The translations under genes and the position numbers were made by a program. From positions 5,297,430 through 5,361,429 of the forward strand of contig NZ_CP007410.1 of assembly GCF_000585995.1 (NCBI RefSeq): a stretch of DNA of 64,000 bases. Direction: 5' to 3'. Below are positions 58,292 through 64,000 of the stretch, in pieces. The first letter of the stretch is position 1; each line of letters starts with the position of its first letter. Origin of the DNA: Pseudomonas brassicacearum (GTDB taxonomy: Bacteria; Pseudomonadota; Gammaproteobacteria; Pseudomonadales; Pseudomonadaceae). Below the pieces are notes generated by a model, which was given only the letters and a program-made list of their open reading frames with translations, made no database searches and was not told where the DNA came from.

Positions 58292-59611
58292 ATGGATAAC
58301 TCCAACGCCCTGCCCCTTGGGTCGGCTGCCGCGCCCGCCCGTGAAAGAACCACCGCCAGCCGGATCAAATCGATTTTCAGCGGTTCGGTCGGCAACATGG
58401 TCGAGTGGTATGACTGGTACGTCTACGCCGCATTCTCGTTGTACTTCGCCAAAGTCTTCTTCCCCAAGGGCGACACCACCGCCCAGTTGCTCAACACCGC
58501 CGCGATTTTCGCCGTGGGTTTCCTGATGCGCCCGATTGGCGGGTGGTTGATGGGCCTGTACGCCGACCGCGCCGGTCGTAAACGGGCGTTGATGGCCTCG
58601 GTGTACCTGATGTGCTTCGGCTCGCTGATCATCGCCCTGAGCCCCAGCTACGAAACCATCGGCGTCGGCGCGCCGATCCTGCTGGTGTTTGCCCGTTTGC
58701 TCCAAGGCCTGTCGGTGGGTGGCGAGTACGGCACCTCGGCGACCTACCTCAGCGAAATGGCGACCAAGGAACGTCGCGGCTTCTTCTCCAGCTTCCAGTA
58801 CGTGACGCTGATTTCCGGCCAGCTCATCGCCCTCGGCGTGCTGATCGTGTTGCAACAGTTCCTCACCACCGAGCAGCTGTATGCCTGGGGCTGGCGCATT
58901 CCGTTCGCCATCGGCGCCCTGTGCGCGGTCGTGGCGCTGTACCTGCGGCGCGGCATGGAAGAAACCGAGTCGTTCACCAAGAAAGAAAAATCCAAGGAAA
59001 GCGCCATGCGCACCTTGCTGCGTCACCCCAAGGAACTGATGACCGTGGTCGGCCTGACCATGGGCGGAACCCTGGCGTTCTATACCTACACTACCTACAT
59101 GCAGAAATACCTGGTGAACACCGTCGGCATGAGCATCTCCGACTCCACCACCATTTCCGCCGCCACCCTGTTCCTGTTCATGTGCCTGCAACCGGTGATC
59201 GGCGGGCTGTCGGACAAGATCGGACGCCGGCCGATCCTGATCGCCTTCGGCATCCTCGGCACGCTGTTCACCGTGCCGATCCTCACCACCCTGCACACCA
59301 TCCAGACCTGGTGGGGCGCGTTCTTCCTGATCATGGCCGCACTGATCATCGTCAGCGGCTACACCTCGATCAACGCCGTGGTGAAAGCCGAGCTGTTCCC
59401 CACCGAAATCCGCGCCCTGGGCGTCGGCCTGCCGTACGCCTTGACCGTGTCGATCTTCGGCGGTACCGCTGAGTACATCGCCCTGTGGTTCAAGAGCATC
59501 GGCATGGAAACCGGCTACTACTGGTACGTCACGGCGTGTATCGCTGTGTCGCTGCTGGTCTACGTGACAATGAAAGACACCCGCAAGCATTCGCGGATCG
59601 AGACCGACTGA
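58292..59611 (+). CDS. kgtP: Alpha-ketoglutarate permease, MFS (MHS family)
   Basis: 439 aa, closely resembling E. coli KgtP in the remembered segments: GNMVEWYDWYVYAAFSLYF, GFLMRPIGGWLMG, RLLQGLSVGGEYGTSATYLSE, TYTTYMQKYLVNT, ALSDKIGRRP-like GGLSDKIGRRP and GGTAEYIALWFKSIGMET. It is a 12-helix proton symporter of the inner membrane importing alpha-ketoglutarate or a similar dicarboxylate. AAGGATC precedes the start. Its sigma-54 promoter and tandem palindromes fit control by the DctD/MifR-like regulator at 50553. A terminator follows. Confidence 0.93.
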   Translation: MDNSNALPLGSAAAPARERTTASRIKSIFSGSVGNMVEWYDWYVYAAFSLYFAKVFFPKGDTTAQLLNTAAIFAVGFLMRPIGGWLMGLYADRAGRKRALMASVYLMCFGSLIIALSPSYETIGVGAPILLVFARLLQGLSVGGEYGTSATYLSEMATKERRGFFSSFQYVTLISGQLIALGVLIVLQQFLTTEQLYAWGWRIPFAIGALCAVVALYLRRGMEETESFTKKEKSKESAMRTLLRHPKELMTVVGLTMGGTLAFYTYTTYMQKYLVNTVGMSISDSTTISAATLFLFMCLQPVIGGLSDKIGRRPILIAFGILGTLFTVPILTTLHTIQTWWGAFFLIMAALIIVSGYTSINAVVKAELFPTEIRALGVGLPYALTVSIFGGTAEYIALWFKSIGMETGYYWYVTACIAVSLLVYVTMKDTRKHSRIETD

Positions 59612-59629
59612 TCTACCAAGCACAAACAA

Positions 59630-59670
59630 AAGGGGCGAACCTGATCAGGGTTCGCCCCTTTTTTTCGTTC
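59630..59670 (+). terminator. Rho-independent terminator of kgtP
   Basis: AGGGGCGAAC pairs with GTTCGCCCCT around nine bases and is followed by TTTTTTT. The rest of the gap to 59910 is AT-rich with an interrupted dyad (ATTTGTTTAAGCG ... GCGCTTTTTAATCAAAT) upstream of the repeat protein. Confidence 0.9.
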
Positions 59671-59910
59671 CCTGACTAAAGATTTATCTGACATTAATCT
59701 CTGGTTAATGCCTGCCCTCCATTCTCATTCTCAACAAAACACAATTCCGATACCTCGGTGATGGGATTTCCGCCCGGCCTGAAATGATCGCAAACACATC
59801 GATTTAATCGATTTGTTTAAGCGTTTTTTTGCGCTTTTTAATCAAATTAACAAGGGTAGTATGAACTCCACACCCAAGGCACTTAACGCCAACCACTCTG
59901 GAGCACAACC

Positions 59911-60360
59911 ATGAAAACCAAACTGATCCTCGCCCTGACCCTTTCTGTACTGGCTGCCAACACCTTCGCCGCCGATGGCTTCGACCGCACCAGCTCAGCA
60001 ATCGCCGCTGATGGTTACGACCGCACTGGCACTGCCACTGTTGCTGCTGATGGTTACGACCGTACCGGTGGCGCCACTGTCGCTGCTGATGGCTTCGACC
60101 GCACTAACGGCGCTGCCGTCGCTGAAGATGGTTTCGACCGCACTAACGGCGCTACCGTCGCTGAAGATGGTTTCGACCGCACCAACGGCGCTACCGTCGC
60201 TGAAGATGGTTTCGACCGCACCAACGGCGCTACCGTCGCTGAAGATGGTTTCGACCGCACCAACGGCGCTACCGTCGCTGAAGATGGTTTCGACCGCACC
60301 AACGGCGCTACCGTCGCTGAAGATGGTTTCGACCGCACCAACACTGCTGCCATCAGCTAA
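59911..60360 (+). CDS. Secreted protein of ten 13-residue repeats
   Basis: 149 aa. The signal peptide MKTKLILALTLSVLAANTFA is followed by ten units of the pattern A/E-D-G-F/Y-D-R-T-N/G-G-A-x-V-A. The first has 12 residues and differs most; five central units are identical (EDGFDRTNGATVA), and the DNA repeats with a 39-bp period. Nothing follows the repeats. The protein would be exported and acidic. Pseudomonas genomes contain similar repeat proteins of unknown role, some labelled 'phage infection protein' in databases (recalled). A ribosome site (CTGGAG) lies before the ATG, and a terminator follows. Confidence 0.85.
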   Translation: MKTKLILALTLSVLAANTFAADGFDRTSSAIAADGYDRTGTATVAADGYDRTGGATVAADGFDRTNGAAVAEDGFDRTNGATVAEDGFDRTNGATVAEDGFDRTNGATVAEDGFDRTNGATVAEDGFDRTNGATVAEDGFDRTNTAAIS

Positions 60361-60380
60361 TCCGATAACGACACCCTCAC

Positions 60381-60412
60381 AGCCCGGCCTCGGCCGGGCT
60401 TAGTTGTTTTTG
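60381..60412 (+). terminator. Terminator of the repeat-protein gene
   Basis: AGCCCGGCC-TC-GGCCGGGCT, nine-base perfect arms, followed by TAGTTGTTTTT. Confidence 0.8.
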
Positions 60413-60459
60413 GGGTACAGGTATGAAAAAACAGGTTTCATCGTCACCACTCGTCCAAG

Positions 60460-60549
60460 TGTGGGAGCGGGCTTGCTCGCGAAAGCGGTGGGTCAGCTTG
60501 CATCAATATTGAATGTTCCGACCCCTTCGCGAGCAAGCCCGCTCCCACA
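60460..60549. repeat. REPIN
   Basis: Inverted GTGGGAGCGGGCTTGCTCGCGA cores with the spacer beginning GCGGTGGGTCAGCTTGCAT, similar to the array units at 28332. Confidence 0.9.
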
Positions 60550-60629
60550 GGTTCTGCGGTGCTGACAAAACCAGTTGGCCCCTGCACTATCGTCAAAACC
60601 TTCAAAATACAACCCAGGACCTGCGCTCC

Positions 60630-61250
60630 ATGCCCGACGATATCCACTACTACGAACCCACCAACGGCCACGGCCTGCCCCACGACCCGTTCAATGCTAT
60701 CGTCGGCCCGCGTCCCATCGGCTGGATCTCCTCCCAGGACGCCGAAGGCCGCCTGAACCTGGCGCCCTACAGTTTCTTCAACGCCTTCAACTACATCCCG
60801 CCGATCATTGGTTTCTCGAGCGTCGGACGCAAAGACAGCCTGAACAACATCGAACAAACCGGCGAGTTCGCCTGGAACCTGGCCACACGCCCACTGGCCG
60901 AGCAGATGAACCAGAGCTGCGCGATGGTCGCGCCAGAGGTCAATGAGTTCGAACTGGCGGGTTTGACGCCGGTGGCGTCACGGGTGATCCAGGTACCGCG
61001 CGTGGCCCAAAGCCCGGTGTCCTTCGAATGCAAGGTCACGCAGATCATTCAGTTGCAACGGGCGGACAAAGGGCTTGTGCCGAGCTGGCTGATCCTCGGC
61101 GAAGTGGTCGCCGTGCATATCGCCAAGTGGCTGTTGAAGGATGGGGTATATGACACCGCCGCCGCCGAGCCGATTCTGCGCGGCGGCGGGCCAGCGGACT
61201 ACTTCCAGTTGGGGCCTGAGGCGTTGTTCAAGATGCATCGCCCGAAGTAA
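60630..61250 (+). CDS. Flavin reductase-like FMN-binding protein
   Basis: 206 aa with the flavin_reduct split-barrel pattern: PFNAIVGPRPIGWISS, LNLAPYSFFNAFNYIPPIIGFSS, NIEQTGEFAWNLAT and SFECKVTQII. Such proteins bind FMN and often reduce it with NAD(P)H for a partner monooxygenase. The partner is not evident; the ABM-domain gene 440 bp away is on the other strand. CAGGA lies about ten bases before the ATG. REP elements flank the gene on both sides, so it is probably transcribed alone. Confidence 0.88.
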   Translation: MPDDIHYYEPTNGHGLPHDPFNAIVGPRPIGWISSQDAEGRLNLAPYSFFNAFNYIPPIIGFSSVGRKDSLNNIEQTGEFAWNLATRPLAEQMNQSCAMVAPEVNEFELAGLTPVASRVIQVPRVAQSPVSFECKVTQIIQLQRADKGLVPSWLILGEVVAVHIAKWLLKDGVYDTAAAEPILRGGGPADYFQLGPEALFKMHRPK

Positions 61251-61280
61251 GCGACGCGGCTCTCAAGACGAAACTCAACC

Positions 61281-61388
61281 TGTGGCGAGGGAGCTTGCTC
61301 CCGCTGGACGCGCAGCGTCCCCTTGCGGTGTGTCAGACAAACCAGGGGGCCGCTTCGCAGCCCAGCGGGAGCAAGCTCCCTCGCCACA
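61281..61388. repeat. REP-like inverted repeat, GTGGCGAGGGAGCTTGCTCCC family
   Basis: TGTGGCGAGGGAGCTTGCTC and reverse complement, with inner GGACGCGCAGCGTCC, between convergent genes. Confidence 0.85.
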
Positions 61389-61413
61389 AAAGCCCTACCG
61401 GCCGATCGTGCCG

Positions 61414-61647
61414 TTACCAAACCAACCCGCCCTCATCGTCGACACCCTTGAGATGGGTCAGTTGCACGGCAGCGGCGTCGTCGGCTTCGGTCGCCGTCTT
61501 GAAAGACTGTTCTTCAAGCACCTTGTTAAAGCGCGGCGCACCGGAACCGCCGATGGCCTTCGTGGCAATGGCGGCATGGTAGCCGCCGCCTTCTTTGGGG
61601 ATCACAGCGGAAACAGCTTCAAAGGTTTCAAAGGCTTTACGTGCCAT
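61414..61647 (-). CDS. Small conserved-looking protein, 77 aa
   Basis: MARKAFETFEAVSAVIPKEG start; soluble, no signal peptide, with a beta-alpha pattern (GGYHAAIATKAIGG, FKTATEADDAAAVQLTHLKG). AGGA lies nine bases before the ATG. It follows the ABM-domain gene by 42 bp on the same strand, so the two may form an operon. Function not recognised. Confidence 0.7.
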   Translation of the reverse strand: MARKAFETFEAVSAVIPKEGGGYHAAIATKAIGGSGAPRFNKVLEEQSFKTATEADDAAAVQLTHLKGVDDEGGLVW

Positions 61648-61689
61648 GTTTGTGCATCCTGGCGGTGGGAAATGACCGCCATTAAACCT

Positions 61690-62043
61690 TCAACCGGCCA
61701 GTTTGTGTACCTTCGCCAGGCACGCTTCGGTCGCTTGGGCGGCGGATACGTCCCTGAACGTGTGGAAGTCCAGGCTGCTCACCACCAGCTCCTGCACCAG
61801 CTCGGTGAAAATCGCCATGGCCGGGGAATTGAAGTAGGCATCCATTGCCGCCTGATTCACCCAAAGCCCGGACACCAGCCACAAATCGGCGTCGCACTGG
61901 GAATGCTGCAAGGCAAAGTGCAGGCAACCGGGGGCCTGGCGCGAAGGCGCAATCAGCGTACTCAGGCGAGCACCCAATTGCTTCGAGCAACCGGCACGAG
62001 CACGGACAAAAGCCATGTGACTGACGGGGATCTGTGTAGACAT
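61690..62043 (-). CDS. ABM (antibiotic biosynthesis monooxygenase-like) domain protein
   Basis: 117 aa, a ferredoxin-like-fold ABM domain: HMAFVRARAGCSKQLGARL, CLHFALQHSQCDADLWLVSGLWVNQAAMDAYFNSPAM. These small dimeric proteins act as cofactor-free monooxygenases or as quinol-handling enzymes. The ATG at 62043 is fixed by GGGAGG seven bases upstream. It is divergent from the AraC regulator across a 331-bp gap (no further feature seen), so regulation by that protein is likely. Confidence 0.82.
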   Translation of the reverse strand: MSTQIPVSHMAFVRARAGCSKQLGARLSTLIAPSRQAPGCLHFALQHSQCDADLWLVSGLWVNQAAMDAYFNSPAMAIFTELVQELVVSSLDFHTFRDVSAAQATEACLAKVHKLAG

Positions 62044-62374
62044 GTTCAACCCTCCCAGGTCATCCGTTGTGCAGCCGGGGGAGAGGCTGCGACAGATTCA
62101 AAGGTTAAGCGCGCCGACGCCAGCTTCGTTAGTCGATTCCTGCCGACCCATTGCACGATCCTGCCCACGCACAGGACAAAATCCGCCATTGATCGGGTTG
62201 GAACCCGAGAAGTTGAAACAAAAGGTTTCAAGCAAGTTTCGGCGGCGTTGCAGTGTCTTGTGTCCAAGCGCCGTGCAGGATCAGGCAAGCTTTCGACAGG
62301 ATGTGGCTATCGCTGCACCTTGCACAAACATAAGCTCTGCTCATCGCTCTCTATCATTCTTCGAGGATTCCGGC

Positions 62375-63304
62375 ATGTCGCCTCTCGACCAAGCCCAGGT
62401 CCCGCTGGACACCTTTCTGGAACAACAGCGCGCTGAACTGGCGTCGATCATCGACCGCAACACCAGCGAAGACGGCAGCTACGCCACGGCCATCGGCTCG
62501 CTGCACCTGTCGCGGCACAGCAAGCCCCAGGCGTTCGCCCCGGTGCTGGCGCAACCGGCACTGTGCATCATGGCCCAGGGCAGCAAACAGGTGCGCCTGG
62601 CCGACGAATTGTTCGACTACGATCCGCTGCATTACCTGGTGGTCTCGGTGTCGATGCCGTTGAGCGGCTGCATGGCCGACGCTACACCCGAACAGCCGAT
62701 CCTGGCCCTGCGCCTGGACATCGACCCGGCGGAAATCACCGCGTTGATCGCCGATGCCGGCCCGCTGGGTGTGCCGACCCGCCCCGCCGGACGTGGACTG
62801 TATGTCGAACGCCTGGACACGCCGATGCTCGACGCCGTGCTGCGCCTGGCGCGGTTGCTGGACAGCCCGAAAGACATCGCCATGCTCGCGCCGTTGGTAC
62901 GCCGGGAAATTCTGTATCGCCTGCTGCGCAGCCCACAGGGCTATCGACTGTACGAAATCGCCATCGCCAACAGTCAGAGCCATCGCATCAGCCAGGCGAT
63001 CAAATGGCTCAATGGCCATTTCGAACAGCCGTTGCGCATCGATGACCTGGCCCGGGAGGTGAATCTCAGCGTCTCGACCCTGCATCATCGCTTCAAGGCC
63101 ATGACAGCCATGAGCCCGCTGCAATACCAGAAGCAACTGCGCCTGCAGGAAGCCCGGCGGCTGATGCTGGCCGAAGGACTGGAAGCCTCGGCAGCGGGGT
63201 ATCGGGTGGGTTATGAAAGCCCGTCGCAGTTCAGCCGCGAGTACAGTCGGTTGTTTGGCGCGCCGCCGTTGCGGGACCTGGCGCGTTTGCGGTTGACGGT
63301 TTGA
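62375..63304 (+). CDS. AraC family transcriptional regulator
   Basis: 309 aa. The N-terminal effector part is of the AraC_N type (LAQPALCIMAQGSKQVRLADELFDYDP, LVVSVSMPLSGCM). The C-terminal AraC HTH pair is at about residues 205-305 (IDDLAREVNLSVSTLHHRFKAMTAMSPLQYQKQLRLQEARRLM; GYRVGYESPSQFSREYSRLFGAPP). GAGG seven bases before the ATG supports the start. It probably controls the divergent ABM gene, as in similar Pseudomonas arrangements. Confidence 0.92.
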   Translation: MSPLDQAQVPLDTFLEQQRAELASIIDRNTSEDGSYATAIGSLHLSRHSKPQAFAPVLAQPALCIMAQGSKQVRLADELFDYDPLHYLVVSVSMPLSGCMADATPEQPILALRLDIDPAEITALIADAGPLGVPTRPAGRGLYVERLDTPMLDAVLRLARLLDSPKDIAMLAPLVRREILYRLLRSPQGYRLYEIAIANSQSHRISQAIKWLNGHFEQPLRIDDLAREVNLSVSTLHHRFKAMTAMSPLQYQKQLRLQEARRLMLAEGLEASAAGYRVGYESPSQFSREYSRLFGAPPLRDLARLRLTV

Positions 63305-63316
63305 CCTGTGAGCATC

Positions 63317-63344
63317 GTGGCGAGGGGATTTATCCCCTCGCCAC
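63317..63344. terminator. Hairpin between convergent AraC and hydrolase genes
   Basis: GTGGCGAGGGGA-TTTA-TCCCCTCGCCAC, twelve-base perfect arms built from the ends of the GTGGCGAGGGG repeat family with the middle lost. It may terminate both genes, though U-runs are absent. Confidence 0.6.
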
Positions 63345-63364
63345 AGAAAAGCGCCAGGCTTGAG

Positions 63365-64000
63365 TTAGAGCAGATTCGGCGCCGGCACCGGCTCGATCTG
63401 CGCCCAGTGCGAGGTGTCTTCGCGATGCTGCTGCAAATAAGGCAACACCGCCCCCAGTAACGGCGCCTTGAACGCATCCTGAAAGCGATGGGCCAGACCG
63501 GGGATCAGTTTCAACTGGCTGCCCTGGATATGCGCTGCCAGGTGCACGCCGTGCATCACCGGCAGCAACGGGTCAGCGGTGCCGTGGACGACCAGGGTCG
63601 GCACCCGCAGCTGGTTGAGCAGCGCCACCCGGCTTGGCTCGGCCATGATCGCCATGATCTGGCGCTTCACGCCCTCGGGGTTGAAGGCCCGGTCATAGGC
63701 CAGGGCGGCCTGATGCAGCAACGCCTGGCGGTCATCGACCACCATCGGGCTGCCCAGGGCGGCCAGCAGATCGGCCTGCTGTTCCAGGGCCATTTCGCGA
63801 TTCGGCGCACCGCGCCGGGACAACAGTTGCACCAGCCGTTCGCTGGGTGCGGGCAGACCCTGGGCGCTGGAACTGGTCATGATCAGGGTCAGGCTTTCGA
63901 CCCGCTGCGGCGCCATGGCCGCCATGTGCTGGGCAATCATCCCGCCCATGCTCGCCCCCAGTACGTGAAAGCTCTGCACGTGCAGCGCATCCATCAACCC
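63365..64000 (-). CDS. Alpha/beta hydrolase (3' part; start beyond the window)
   Basis: 212 codons are present and the frame stays open to the right edge. The nucleophile elbow is [12 protein letters not shown], the acid is in [11 protein letters not shown] and the catalytic His in [12 protein letters not shown], all in canonical order. The substrate cannot be deduced. It converges on the AraC gene. Confidence 0.88.
   Translation of the reverse strand, partial: GLMDALHVQSFHVLGASMGGMIAQHMAAMAPQRVESLTLIMTSSSAQGLPAPSERLVQLLSRRGAPNREMALEQQADLLAALGSPMVVDDRQALLHQAALAYDRAFNPEGVKRQIMAIMAEPSRVALLNQLRVPTLVVHGTADPLLPVMHGVHLAAHIQGSQLKLIPGLAHRFQDAFKAPLLGAVLPYLQQHREDTSHWAQIEPVPAPNLL

Noticed and set aside
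58289..59629. 446-codon open frame antisense to kgtP
   Set aside because: Covers kgtP exactly and is His/Gln/Gly-rich; kgtP matches its family throughout.
60054..60353. Antisense repeat open frame within the 13-residue-repeat gene
   Set aside because: 39-bp repeats keep several frames open; only the plus frame has a signal peptide, ribosome site and terminator.

Overview
The window is a stretch of chromosome from a fluorescent-group Pseudomonas. The evidence is the MvaT C-terminus at the left edge, the many Pseudomonas-type REP/REPIN elements (core GTGGGAGCGGGCTTGCTCGCG), the GC-rich codon use, and a backbone gene order that matches what I recall of P. aeruginosa PA4315-PA4333: mvaT, sbcB, a MoxR operon, pyk, ferredoxin reductase, GGDEF protein, class I fumarase. 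No rRNA, tRNA, CRISPR array or insertion sequence was recognised.

Layout. 1-8.9 kb: mvaT end, sbcB, then a tightly overlapped MoxR operon (RDD protein, SpoIIM-like protein, DUF4129, DUF4350, MoxR ATPase, DUF58). 9-24.3 kb (minus strand): the A part of a Tc (toxin complex) locus. A 934-aa Ig-repeat protein comes first, then a TcA split into two proteins (1203 and 1370 aa), then a 1565-aa modular Ig/Big_1 protein. 24.3-33.5 kb: a structured repeat region, a frameshifted DUF6124 gene, a PilZ protein, a lipoprotein, pyk, a nine-copy tandem REPIN array, the ferredoxin reductase/GGDEF pair and fumarase. 33.6-48.6 kb: the B/C part of the Tc locus on the plus strand. It holds a TcB gene with one apparent frameshift, a TccC-type protein whose variable tip looks like a zinc deaminase, a frameshifted NEL-type E3 ubiquitin ligase effector on the minus strand, and a second TccC-type protein with an unknown tip. 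48.8-51.9 kb: a DctB/DctD (MifS/MifR-like) two-component pair. 52.0-57.9 kb: a small repressor and a CS1/alpha-type fimbrial operon. 58-64 kb: kgtP behind a sigma-54 promoter, a 13-residue-repeat secreted protein, a flavin reductase, a small conserved protein, an ABM-domain protein, an AraC regulator and a partial alpha/beta hydrolase.

The central result is a Tc toxin system split over 40 kb and interrupted by about 9 kb of mostly housekeeping genes, but apparently tied together by one regulatory signal. Four near-identical palindromes of the form CTGTCAG-N2-CTGACAG lie about 85-110 bp upstream of the Ig-repeat gene, the TcA gene, the TcB gene and the second TccC gene. The fourth also lies between that gene and the divergent NEL effector. 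I read this as a Tc/effector regulon under one regulator not encoded here in any recognisable form. A second regulatory unit is visible at kgtP: a good -24/-12 promoter preceded by two palindromes exactly 32 bp apart, which the DctD/MifR-like activator encoded 7 kb away may bind.

Three genes (DUF6124, TcB, NEL ligase) carry single-base frameshifts, mostly one base missing from a C or G run, while the flanking reading frames stay intact. This may be recent gene decay, phase variation or homopolymer error in the assembly; the raw reads would decide.
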